Shown piece after piece: positions 35,441 to 43,942 of a stretch of 64,000 bases of DNA. This stretch comes from Rhodomicrobium vannielii ATCC 17100. Lineage in GTDB: Bacteria > Pseudomonadota > Alphaproteobacteria > Rhizobiales > Rhodomicrobiaceae. A program made the position numbers and the translations under genes. Below the pieces are notes generated by a model. It ran no database searches, was not told where the DNA came from, and saw nothing but the letters and a program-made list of their open reading frames with translations. The stretch covers positions 3,751,501-3,815,500 of the forward strand of contig NC_014664.1 of the NCBI RefSeq assembly GCF_000166055.1, in the 5' to 3' direction. Every line of letters begins with the position of its first letter. Position 1 is the stretch's first letter.

Positions 35441-37594
35441 TCAGACTTCCTTCAGGTGGAACAGCCGGTGGCCGTCGAGGAAGGTTTCGAAGCCGTCGGG
35501 GACGACGAAGGTCGTCGCATCGGATTCGATGATCGCCGGGCCCGTGACGCGGTTGCCCGGAAGGAGCGCCTCCATCTTGTAGAGCTGCGCATCGACCCAC
35601 CGCTTCTTGCGGTAGAATTTGCGCGTGCCGATCTTGGCTTCCTCAGGTGGCGTGTCGCCGTGGAGCGTATCGACGGGGATCTTCGGCTTCTGGATCGGCA
35701 CCGTGCCGCGCATGATCGCGCCCGTGACGGAATAGCCAAGCTCCGGCGAGCGGGCGCTTTCCGAGTAGACGCGGCCGTAGGTGGCGTTATAGGCGTCCAC
35801 CATCGCGTTCCAGTCTTCGGCGGTCGACGCGGACTTGATCGGGCTTTCGATTTCGAGGTCGTTCAACTGACCGCGATACTGCATGCGGTAGCCCGGTTGC
35901 AGCGTGACCTTGTCCGCCTCGTAGCCGTTGAGTCGGAACTCTTCGAGGACGTTGCGTGTGAGTTCGTCCCACGCCTCCTGAAGCACCGCCGCGGCCTTCG
36001 CGCGATCCCCGTCCGGTGCGTCCGGCGCGAGGTTGATGTCGAGCGACTTGTCGTAGCGGTATTCGAAATCCGCCGCCGCGCAGCCGAAGGCCGAGAAGCC
36101 CGCCGCCCACGCCGGAACGATCACGTCCTCGAAGCCGAGACCTTCCGTGTAGCCATAGGTGTGGACCGGCCCCGCGCCGCCATAGGAGAAGCATACGAAG
36201 CTCGCGGGGGAATAACCCTTGCCCGAGATCATCGCGCGCAGATAGTCGCGAAGGTCGCTGTCGAGCAGCTCGATCACGCCCGCCGCCGCATCCTCGACCG
36301 AAAGGCCGAGCGGATCGGCGACCTGCTTCTTGATCGCGTCGACCGAGCGCTGCCGGTCGAGCTTGATCGCGCCGCCGAGGAAGTTGTCGGGGTTCAGGTA
36401 GCCGAGCACCATGTGGCAGTCGGAGATCGTCACCGTTTCGATGCCGCTATCCGCCCAGCACACGCCGACACGATAGCCCGCCGAGTCCGGGCCGAGCTTG
36501 ATCGCCTTTGTGTACGGATCGAGGCGGATGAACGAGCCCGCCCCCGCGCCGACCGAGTCCATCGCCACGAGTGGCAGGGACAGCACGAGCCGCGCCATGT
36601 CCGGATCGTTCTTGATCGTGAGTTCGCCCTGCGTGATGAGCGCCACGTCGAACGAGGTTCCGCCGATGTCCGAGCACGCGATGTTATTGTAGCCCAGCAC
36701 TTCGCCGAGATATTTCGCGCCGATCACGCCGCCGATGGGGCCGGAAACGATGGTTCGCGCGAGTTCCTTGGCCTTCCACGAGATCGTGCCGCCATGCGTG
36801 GCCATCACGCGGAAGTCGAACTTCGTGCCCTGCTCCTTGAAGGCGTCGGAGATCTTTTTCAGCGTTTGCCGCGACGGTTCGGCCGCGTAACCTTCGAGGA
36901 TGGTGGTGTTGGTGCGGTGGCTCTCCTTGCGAACGGGGTAGTAATCGGCGGACGCAAAGACGGGGATCGTCTTGCCGCTTTTCGCCACTTCCTCGATGAC
37001 GATGTCGCGAACGCGGCGCTCGTGCGACGAGTTCTTGTATGAGTGAAGCAGGCTGATGACGATGCCTTCAACGTCCTGTGCGATCAGATCCTGCGCAGCG
37101 CGCCGGGCGGTGTCTTCGCGCAGCGGGATGACCACGGTGCCGGACATGTCAACGCGCTCGACCACGCCGCGCGTGAGATGGCGAGGGACGAGCGGCGGGT
37201 CGTAGCGATGCGTGTTGAGGTGGATGCGGTCTTCATAGGCGTAGCCGAGGTGAGACTGGACGGCGCGGCCCATGCGGTGGAAGTCTTCCATGCCCGCGTT
37301 GACGATCAGCCCGCATTTGAGGCCCTTCCGCTGCACCACGCGGTTCAGCATCGCGGTGCCGGAATAGACGCCGGTGTTGAGCTGGCTCAGCGCCTCGCCA
37401 AGCTCCATGTTCCAGAGCGACAGGCCGTCCCGGCTGGAGTTGATGAGGCCGATGGCTTCGTTTTCGGGGGTGGACTGCGCCTTGCCGACGACGAACTCGC
37501 CGTTCGCATCGACGAAAAACGTATCGGTCATGGTGCCGCCGGCATCGATGCCGAGCACCTGCACGCTTCTCAGGTTCCGTACAGCTAAATTCAC
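35441..37594 (-). CDS. acxA: Acetone carboxylase, beta subunit
   Basis: 717 residues, hydantoinase A/oxoprolinase family of ASKHA ATPases (GIDAGGTMTDTF at about 15-26, later SDIGGTSFDVA). This subunit binds ATP and generates the phosphorylated intermediates. Translation starts at GTG 37594, with GGGAGG upstream. First gene of acxABC; a sigma-54 promoter about 50 bases upstream and the activator gene further upstream on the same strand indicate substrate-induced expression. Confidence 0.94.
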   Translation of the reverse strand: MNLAVRNLRSVQVLGIDAGGTMTDTFFVDANGEFVVGKAQSTPENEAIGLINSSRDGLSLWNMELGEALSQLNTGVYSGTAMLNRVVQRKGLKCGLIVNAGMEDFHRMGRAVQSHLGYAYEDRIHLNTHRYDPPLVPRHLTRGVVERVDMSGTVVIPLREDTARRAAQDLIAQDVEGIVISLLHSYKNSSHERRVRDIVIEEVAKSGKTIPVFASADYYPVRKESHRTNTTILEGYAAEPSRQTLKKISDAFKEQGTKFDFRVMATHGGTISWKAKELARTIVSGPIGGVIGAKYLGEVLGYNNIACSDIGGTSFDVALITQGELTIKNDPDMARLVLSLPLVAMDSVGAGAGSFIRLDPYTKAIKLGPDSAGYRVGVCWADSGIETVTISDCHMVLGYLNPDNFLGGAIKLDRQRSVDAIKKQVADPLGLSVEDAAAGVIELLDSDLRDYLRAMISGKGYSPASFVCFSYGGAGPVHTYGYTEGLGFEDVIVPAWAAGFSAFGCAAADFEYRYDKSLDINLAPDAPDGDRAKAAAVLQEAWDELTRNVLEEFRLNGYEADKVTLQPGYRMQYRGQLNDLEIESPIKSASTAEDWNAMVDAYNATYGRVYSESARSPELGYSVTGAIMRGTVPIQKPKIPVDTLHGDTPPEEAKIGTRKFYRKKRWVDAQLYKMEALLPGNRVTGPAIIESDATTFVVPDGFETFLDGHRLFHLKEV

Positions 37595-37641
37595 TCTGAC
37601 CTCCCTTTCGCTCGGCGTCTTCGCGCCGATGCCTCTTCTTT

Positions 37642-37657
37642 CGCAGGGAGCATGCCA
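37642..37657 (-). promoter_or_regulatory. Sigma-54 promoter of acxABC
   Basis: The minus strand reads TGGCATGCTCCCTGCG, with the invariant GG and GC ten bases apart, as in the -24/-12 consensus. Predicted transcription starts near 37631, giving a leader of about 37 bases before acxA. The adjacent gene encodes a sigma-54 activator, which supports the call. Confidence 0.85.
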
Positions 37658-37724
37658 GAATGTCGCACGGTGGCGCGGCCTCGGCAGATCAAAGGCTTAC
37701 CGCATCCGCTCAGCCGGTTTTCCG

Positions 37725-37769
37725 CGTCCGCTAACGTCCGGCGGGGCGTCCGGTCCGGGCGTCCGGACA
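37725..37769. promoter_or_regulatory. Cluster of GTCCG repeats, candidate activator-binding sites for acxABC
   Basis: CGTCCG occurs at 37725, 37735, 37747 and 37760, and GGTCCG at 37752. The last copy is part of the near-palindrome CGTCCGGACA (37760-37769). The cluster lies about 70-115 bases upstream of the sigma-54 -24 element, the expected distance for enhancer sites. A perfect CGTCCGGACG also occurs at 40076-40085. Confidence 0.5.
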
Positions 37770-37833
37770 GCGGGGACACGAACGGCGGCCTCATCAGCCG
37801 CCGTCGGGACGTTCTGACAGTTGGAGAGGCGCG

Positions 37834-39789
37834 TCAGTCTTCCGGCGAGCGCAGGACGCCATATTTCGCAAGCCGCACATACAGCGTCGAGCGCGCGATG
37901 CCCAGACGGCGCGCAGCTTCGGTGAGATTGCCGGCGCATGCCTCGACTTCGGCGAGGATCGCGTCGCGTTCGGGCGTTCTCGCGCCGCGCCGCGGCGGAA
38001 GGACGGTGGGCGCTTTCGGCGCCGCTGCCGGTTCCGCACACGTCCTGTGGGAAGCCTTGTCACACATGCGCATTTCGAGCGGGAGATGCTCGACGTCGAT
38101 CCGGTCGGTTTCGCAAAGCGCAAGAATGGCGTCGATCACGTTGCGCAACTCGCGGACATTGCCCGGCCAGCCGTAATGGCGAAGCAACATCAACGCATCG
38201 TTCGAAAACGAGGGCGTTGCGCGACCGAGCCGCGCCGCCGTTCTACCGGCGAAGCGCTCGGCGAGGACGAGCACATCGTCGCCGCGTTCGCGCAGCGGCG
38301 GGATACGAAGGCGCGCGGCGGCGATCCGATAGAACAGGTCGCGCCGGAAGCGCCCCGCGCCGACTTCATCCATCAGGTCGCGGTTCGTCATGGACACGAG
38401 CCGGATGGAAACGGGGCGCCCTTCGTGATCGCCGACGCGATACACGATCCCGTCTTCCAGCACACGCAGGAGGTAAGATTGCAGGTCCATCGGCATCTCG
38501 CCGATTTCGTCGAGGCAAAGAATACCGCCGTCGGCCTTCTCGATCTTGCCCGGCCTGCCGTTCCCATCCGCGCCTGTGAACGCGCCTTTCACATAGCCGA
38601 ACAGTTCGCTCGCGATGAGATCGCGCGCCATGCCACCGCAGTTCACCGGCACAAACGGGCCGCTCGCGCAGGCACTCGCCGTCTTGATAGCGCGGGCGAA
38701 CAGCTCCTTGCCGACTCCCGTTTCACCTTCGATCAGCACCGGCAGCGGGTTCGCCGCGAGCTTCCGCGCGCGCTCGCGAACATCGCGCATCACGGCGCTG
38801 TCGCCCACGATGTCGTCGAACGCATCAGCGGCGGGCTTCGGCGCGCGGGCGATGGCCGGGCTCGCGGGCAGGCTTCGCTTGCCGAGCAGCACGATCAGGC
38901 AACCGGCGACCTCGCCATCGCTCTTGACGATTTCGAGGCCCGCATTGGGAAACCGGTCGCGGCAGTTGCGCTCCCAGGCTTCGGCGGAAGCGGAGCCGAT
39001 GATGCGGCGGAGCACGCGGGGCAGATCGTCGGGCGACGCGGTGTCGATCTTGCGCATCGCCGTCTCGGTGGAATGCACCAGATAGCCGCGCCGGTCGATC
39101 ACGAGGATGTCTTCGCTGAGCCATGTCGAGCGCTTGGAAAGCAGATGACGCAGCAGGATCTCGTGATCGAGCTTCGCCGCCTTTTCAAGCGTCGCCTCGA
39201 TCTCCCGACCGATGGCAGCGGCCAACGCCATGCTTTGCGGATTGAAGGTCGCGACGGGGCCGGAAATGTCCACCGCGCCGAGGAGTTCGCCGTCAATCGG
39301 ATGATGCACGGGGGCCGCCGCGCAACTCCAGCGCTGGACATCCTCGCAGAAATGCTCGGCACCCGTCACCTGAACTGGGCGCCGTTCGGCGAGCGCGGTG
39401 CCGATGGCGTTCGTGCCGATCGCGCCCTCCTGCCACCCTCCGCCGGTCTGAAGCGCGTTGCCCTTGCCCTGTTCGACCACGCGGCCGTCTCCCGCCGTTT
39501 CGAGGACGAAGCCTGTTCGATCCGCGAGGATCATCATGCTTGCGGCATCGCGCAGCATTTCGCGCGAGCGTTCGAGCGCCGGGTGCGACGCTGCGAGAAA
39601 GGACGCATTCAGCGAGCGCCTTCGAAAGATCTCGGGTTCGTCGGCGAGGGGCGCGCGCGCCAGGGCGGTCCCCACACCAAAGGACCGCGAGCGCTCCCAG
39701 GAGGCGGCGATGGCGCGCGGCAGAAGGCACGCCTTGCGACCGTGTTGCTGAAATTCCTCCCATGCCAGGCGTATCGCGCGCTGATTCAT
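37834..39789 (-). CDS. Sigma-54-dependent activator, AcoR/AcxR family
   Basis: 651 residues from ATG 39789, preceded by GGGAGACAGGGTC; the frame opens 37 codons earlier without a ribosome site. Domains: N-terminal GAF-type sensor (about 60-200), AAA+ module with GETGVGKE, GAFTGAD and the Walker B LDEIGEM, and a C-terminal Fis-type helix-turn-helix (NLTEAARRLGIARSTLYVRLAKYG). The GAFTGA loop means it contacts sigma-54. Directly upstream of acxABC on the same strand, it is the likely acetone- or alcohol-responsive activator. Confidence 0.9.
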   Translation of the reverse strand: MNQRAIRLAWEEFQQHGRKACLLPRAIAASWERSRSFGVGTALARAPLADEPEIFRRRSLNASFLAASHPALERSREMLRDAASMMILADRTGFVLETAGDGRVVEQGKGNALQTGGGWQEGAIGTNAIGTALAERRPVQVTGAEHFCEDVQRWSCAAAPVHHPIDGELLGAVDISGPVATFNPQSMALAAAIGREIEATLEKAAKLDHEILLRHLLSKRSTWLSEDILVIDRRGYLVHSTETAMRKIDTASPDDLPRVLRRIIGSASAEAWERNCRDRFPNAGLEIVKSDGEVAGCLIVLLGKRSLPASPAIARAPKPAADAFDDIVGDSAVMRDVRERARKLAANPLPVLIEGETGVGKELFARAIKTASACASGPFVPVNCGGMARDLIASELFGYVKGAFTGADGNGRPGKIEKADGGILCLDEIGEMPMDLQSYLLRVLEDGIVYRVGDHEGRPVSIRLVSMTNRDLMDEVGAGRFRRDLFYRIAAARLRIPPLRERGDDVLVLAERFAGRTAARLGRATPSFSNDALMLLRHYGWPGNVRELRNVIDAILALCETDRIDVEHLPLEMRMCDKASHRTCAEPAAAPKAPTVLPPRRGARTPERDAILAEVEACAGNLTEAARRLGIARSTLYVRLAKYGVLRSPED

Positions 39790-40024
39790 GACCCTGTCTC
39801 CCGGCGGGGCGAACGGTTGTCCTTCAGGCAGGGACGCTCTCGTCGGCGGAGCACACATCGACAAGCAACTCGGCGCGGAAGGCAAATGCTCCTCGCGCAC
39901 GTCGCTCTTGTCTCGGGATCTTTTCGATCCCGAAGTCCCTTTGCGTTTCCTGCAGGCGGACTTCTTTTCTGGTCCGCTTCAACCAAAGAGTATGGCGAGC
40001 AGTCTTATTACGCAAGCCCGGCGG

Positions 40025-40165
40025 CTAAAGCGTTCTCGAACGAAAATGTAACCGGAGCGCGACGGGGTGCCCCGGCGTCCGGACGAATGTTCGATGCCCG
40101 TCCGGGAGATCGAAGCATTCAACGTCCACATGATAAAGCTCGCGGATCGCGGCCGCCGTCAGGGC
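40025..40165 (-). pseudogene. Relic of an ABC-transporter ATPase (C-terminal end only)
   Basis: About 46 codons ending at the TAG at 40025 read LTAAAIRELYHVDVE, then LPDGHRTFV, which resembles the C-terminus of FecE/BtuD-type importer ATPases (LT..-I..-LYGV-V-V, then a DG-R segment). Walker motifs and the rest of the domain are missing, and no intact frame joins it to anything. It lies between a TonB receptor and the activator gene in a 553-base stretch (39790-40342) with no other gene. The likely story is decay of an importer that once served the adjacent receptor. Confidence 0.4.
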
Positions 40166-40342
40166 GTCCGCTGATCCTGAGGCACCGAGGCGACGCGCCC
40201 CGCTCGGCCGCTGCTCGTCTGCTCGCCTCCTCGAAGCCAAGCGCCTCCGCCTTTTTACAGTGCGGTCTGATCGTCGAAACAGCGCCGGTAATCGCCGAGC
40301 GGGTTTTCTTAGACGCAGAAGATGCCGGTTCGCATGGCAGCC

Positions 40343-42481
40343 TCAATACTTCACGGAGAATTCGAGGCCGTAGGTCGCGCCAATGGCCTGATAACCGCGG
40401 GTGGTGGCGTATTCTTCGTCGGTGATGTTACGACCGAAGGCTGTGACCTTGGAGTCGTAATCGCCGAACCGGAATTTCCGACCGATATTCAGGTCCACGA
40501 CCGTGTAGTTTCCGACATCGTAATAGACGCCAGCCTTGGTTTCCTTGAAGTTCGACTTGTAGGGCGACACGTAATTTGCGGATATCGTGCCGAAATACGG
40601 CCCCCACTCTTCCGTCAGCGTGACGTTGACGATGTCGCGGGGCTTGATGCTGGCGTAATAGATGTCGTCCGTGGCGTCCGCCACCGTCAGATGCGTCCAC
40701 CCCGTCGAGTAAGTCAGCTTGCCAGGCCAGAATTCGGCCAAGAGCGTGCCCTTTACGGCAAGCTCGACGCCCGCGCGATGCGTGTCGCTCTCGCCCCAGA
40801 TGGGGACCGAGTAGCCGTTTACCGTCTTGTATTTGACCGGAACCTTCTCGTTTTCAACCTGCGTGTCGAAATAGGTCAGCGTCGGGATGAAATAGTCCGC
40901 CGCGCGAGCAGCGACGGCCACTTCCCACTTGTCCTGCTTTTCTGGAGACAACTCCACGCCATCCAGGGCGATGTCGGAGACGCCCCCCTGTTCGGCATGG
41001 GAGTAGCGCCCCGACACCGTCACATTCGGGATGACCACGAAGCTCGCTCCGGTGCTGTAACTCGTGGCGAGTGGCAATTCTCGGTCGTGGAAATAGCTGA
41101 GCGACTTCAGCCCGGAGGCAGTCGCTTCGGTGTAGAGTTCAATGCCCTTGTCGATGGTGTGATCGTCAACGCGCGCGCTGGCGTCGAGCGTCAGCCTGTC
41201 GTTGAAGAACTTCTGCTCCACATTGGCGTAAGCGCTGAGGGTCTCCTCCTCCCGCTCGTAGCCGGACCAGAACATTTCACCGTAAGGCGAATGCCAGTGC
41301 ACATACTGGCCACCGGCCTCAAGCATGGTCGTATCGAGCTTGATACGATGACGCAGATTGACGGTTTCGGTCTGATCGACCTCGTGATTGGTGGTGGTGG
41401 CCTTGCCCGAATAATAGGCCATCACGTTGTCTTGCGTGACCTCATTCATTGACACGGTCAGCAGCGTCGTGTTGGCGCTGTTCCAGGCAAGACGCGAATT
41501 CGATGTGATGAACAGCGTGTTGATGGGATCGTAGGACCACTTCTGGTCCGACAGGCTGGAGATGTCCGTGCGCTGGAAGCCAAATGCCGAATGATCCTTA
41601 TAGATCATCGTCTCTGTGAAGAAGCCGCCATATCCTAGGCCGAACTTTCCGAACCCCGTCTTGCCCTCTGCCCACTTGTTCCAGTCGTCCGGGCCATCGG
41701 TCGTGGCGTAGCCGCCGAAGCCTGCCATGTAACCCGTCCAACCGTCGCGCTCGAAGGTCGTGCCGGCGAACGCATTCGTCTTGTAGGTGCCGTATGTCGC
41801 CACCGAGGTCGAAACCTCCGCTTCGGTCTTTTCGGGGCGACGCGTGCGGATCACAATGAAGCCCGAATTGAGCGCGCCAGACGCGGATGCAAAATCCACG
41901 AGCGGCCCTAGCGTAAGCGCGCTCGCGTCTCGCACGATGTCCACCTGCTCGATCGCGGATACCGGCAGCGATTGCAGGATGCGGCCACCGACGAACGATG
42001 GGACATAAGCTCCGTCGATGACGTAGGCGAAGTTGCTATCGCCGCGGATGAAAAGGTTGAACGGACGCTTGCGTCCCTGATAGGTGGCCTGCACCCCGGT
42101 CGCATGGCTCAACAGGTCGAAGACGTTCTCTGGATGAAGGTTTTCGATGTCCTGCCGCGTGAAAGTCTGCGTGTGCGGCTGGCTCGAAGGCGCGACGCGG
42201 TAGGGGTTTGTCACGCTGTCTGCGACGAGATCGGACTTTATGAGCGCGCCCACGGCAGTACCGCTCCCGCCAGCGGTTGCCGAAGTTCCCCCCGTACCGG
42301 CCTGTATGTCCTGCTGCGACGGTGACTTCTTCACAGGTTGAACGGTCTTCTTCTTCGGCTGCTGGACCGTGACCGGGGGCAGCATGCTGTGCTGCGGCGC
42401 CTCCTGCCTCGTCTCCTGCGCAAAAGCCGCGCCCGGTATCAGGCAAAGTGCAGTCGCCATGAATGGCTTGAACTTCGTCAT
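40343..42481 (-). CDS. TonB-dependent receptor under probable ModE control
   Basis: 712 residues from ATG 42481; an ATG 63 bases earlier is in frame, but the signal peptide (MTKFKPFMATALCLIPGAAFA) fits this start. A Pro/Lys/Gly-rich linker leads to a plug domain (FIRGDSNFAYVIDGAYVPSF, VDIVRDASALTLGP) and a beta barrel ending ITDEEYATTRG and a terminal tyrosine. It is divergent from modE, with a molybdate-type operator between them, so its ligand may be a molybdenum or tungsten complex. An ABC ATPase relic follows it. Confidence 0.9.
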   Translation of the reverse strand: MTKFKPFMATALCLIPGAAFAQETRQEAPQHSMLPPVTVQQPKKKTVQPVKKSPSQQDIQAGTGGTSATAGGSGTAVGALIKSDLVADSVTNPYRVAPSSQPHTQTFTRQDIENLHPENVFDLLSHATGVQATYQGRKRPFNLFIRGDSNFAYVIDGAYVPSFVGGRILQSLPVSAIEQVDIVRDASALTLGPLVDFASASGALNSGFIVIRTRRPEKTEAEVSTSVATYGTYKTNAFAGTTFERDGWTGYMAGFGGYATTDGPDDWNKWAEGKTGFGKFGLGYGGFFTETMIYKDHSAFGFQRTDISSLSDQKWSYDPINTLFITSNSRLAWNSANTTLLTVSMNEVTQDNVMAYYSGKATTTNHEVDQTETVNLRHRIKLDTTMLEAGGQYVHWHSPYGEMFWSGYEREEETLSAYANVEQKFFNDRLTLDASARVDDHTIDKGIELYTEATASGLKSLSYFHDRELPLATSYSTGASFVVIPNVTVSGRYSHAEQGGVSDIALDGVELSPEKQDKWEVAVAARAADYFIPTLTYFDTQVENEKVPVKYKTVNGYSVPIWGESDTHRAGVELAVKGTLLAEFWPGKLTYSTGWTHLTVADATDDIYYASIKPRDIVNVTLTEEWGPYFGTISANYVSPYKSNFKETKAGVYYDVGNYTVVDLNIGRKFRFGDYDSKVTAFGRNITDEEYATTRGYQAIGATYGLEFSVKY

Positions 42482-42695
42482 GCGCAGTGGCCCCCACCAC
42501 CCCCCACGGCCCTCGCGGCCGTGAGTCTCCACAAAATGCAGCACAGCGCAGCGAGCGCGGAGGCTCGTCTGGCATGCAGGATTGATCTGCCGATGGATGA
42601 GGTTGAAGCGGCGAAGCCGTGAAGAATTGGCATGCAGCCTATGCCCAAGGCTGCACGTCGCACGGTCAAGTCTGTGCCGAAAGTCCCCACCCCGG

Positions 42696-42720
42696 CGTCA
42701 TGTAGATTGGCTACATAACG
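42696..42720. promoter_or_regulatory. ModE-type operator (Mo-box) between the TonB receptor and modE
   Basis: Inverted repeat CGTCATGTAG-ATTGG-CTACATAACG: nine of ten positions pair. The outer CGTTAT-type half-sites resemble the Mo-box consensus bound by ModE proteins. It lies 140 bases before the modE ATG and 215 bases from the divergent receptor ATG. Confidence 0.65.
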
Positions 42721-42753
42721 CCAAAAAACTAAAGCGGGGCCGTGGATTGTGCA

Positions 42754-42782
42754 AGCGCTATGGTGCTCATGTATACAGCGCT
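42754..42782. promoter_or_regulatory. Possible second ModE site
   Basis: AGCGCTAT on the left and GTATACAGCGCT on the right form a weaker inverted repeat, with CGCTAT/CGCTGTAT half-sites similar to the Mo-box. The 379-base intergenic region 42482-42860 holds this, the stronger site and no gene. Confidence 0.35.
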
Positions 42783-42860
42783 AGCCAACTTGTTCGTATT
42801 TGTCACCGGATTGACACAGTCGCACCTGCTGATAGGAATCGTTCTAAGGTGAGGTGCGAA

Positions 42861-43652
42861 ATGGCAAAAAGAGACGTTGACGTGACCCTGTCGTTTCGTC
42901 AGGAAGGTCGACTTCTCCTTGGTCGCGATCGAATAACGCTCCTTGAGGCCGTCGCAGAGCACGGGAGCATCTCGAAAGCGGCCGAAGCCGTTGGCACGAG
43001 CTACAAAACCGCGTGGGATGCAGTGAACGCCATCAACAACTTGCTGCCGCGCCCGGCAGTGTTGACGCGCGCAGGCGGCGAAGGCGGCGGTGGCGCGGTG
43101 GTCTCGCCGGAGGGTCGCAGGCTGATCGAGGCGTTTCGCGCCATCGAAGAAAAACTCGCCCGACTATCGGCCGTCATCGCGCAAGAGGGGATCACCGATT
43201 GCCAGGAGGCTCTATTCTGGGGCCTCGGCGTCAAGATAAGCGCTCGCAATGCCTTCCGATGCACCGTCGTCCAGGTGAAGAAGGCACCCGTCGACGCCGA
43301 CGTTATCCTGAAGATTTCGGACCGGAGCGAACTCGTCGTGACGGTGACGAACCGCAGCGTGACGGAGTTGGGCCTCAAGCGGGGGCGAACCGTGATGGCT
43401 TTCATCAAGGCTCCGCTCGTTACGCTGCTTCCGGGCGACGCCTCATCGTCCACGGGCCGCAACGTGTTTCCCGGAACGGTGCTGGAACGGACCGATGGCG
43501 CGGTGAATGCCGAAATCCTCGTGGACATCGGCGAGGGCAAGACGATCACGGCGGTGATCGCGAAAGACATCGCGGACAGCATGGCGCTGCAGTCCGGCGT
43601 TTCTGTGCTGACGTTGTTCAAGCCGTCACACGTCATCCTCGCAACGGATTAA
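42861..43652 (+). CDS. modE: ModE-type molybdate-responsive regulator
   Basis: 263 residues from ATG 42861, preceded by AAGGTGAGG; the frame is open much further upstream but lacks ribosome sites. N-terminal winged helix of ModE type (ITLLEAVAEHGSISKAAEAVGTSYKTAWDAV), then two Mop/TOBE domains (about 125-190 and 200-260: SARNAFRCTVV and GRNVFPGTVL) that bind molybdate. It normally represses molybdate uptake genes. No modABC is adjacent; the divergent neighbour is a TonB receptor. Confidence 0.92.
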   Translation: MAKRDVDVTLSFRQEGRLLLGRDRITLLEAVAEHGSISKAAEAVGTSYKTAWDAVNAINNLLPRPAVLTRAGGEGGGGAVVSPEGRRLIEAFRAIEEKLARLSAVIAQEGITDCQEALFWGLGVKISARNAFRCTVVQVKKAPVDADVILKISDRSELVVTVTNRSVTELGLKRGRTVMAFIKAPLVTLLPGDASSSTGRNVFPGTVLERTDGAVNAEILVDIGEGKTITAVIAKDIADSMALQSGVSVLTLFKPSHVILATD

Positions 43653-43942
43653 GCGACCCATACCGTTGATGCCGACTTCGATATCTATGCTCCGCTGAAG
43701 AGCCGCGATGTCGGGATTCTCAGAGCGAATCCTTGGTAACTGGACGCGCTCCAGGTGTGGTGCTGTTCAGCTTACTCTCGACAGATCGCCGTTATGCGGA
43801 GCAGCTAAGGTTTGGCCAGCGCCGCCTGACATTGCTGGCGTTACTGACGCCGCCCCGGCCTCCAGAGTACGACTCGCACCAACTGCGCCAGCGGCCTCCA
43901 CGCCTGCGCGGTGAATCTGGCTCGAAGCCTGCGGTCCCTCGC
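43653..43942. other. Gene-free stretch between modE and pqqB
   Basis: These 290 bases lie between two convergent genes. I see no credible gene, no pqqC remnant and no clear terminator hairpin. Confidence 0.5.

Noticed and set aside
38047-40425. 792-codon plus-strand frame opposite the sigma-54 activator
   Set aside because: It mirrors the codon structure of the real gene; no motif or ribosome site supports it.
43653-43942. Remnant of pqqC after pqqB
   Set aside because: Minus-strand translations show no PqqC motif in any frame.
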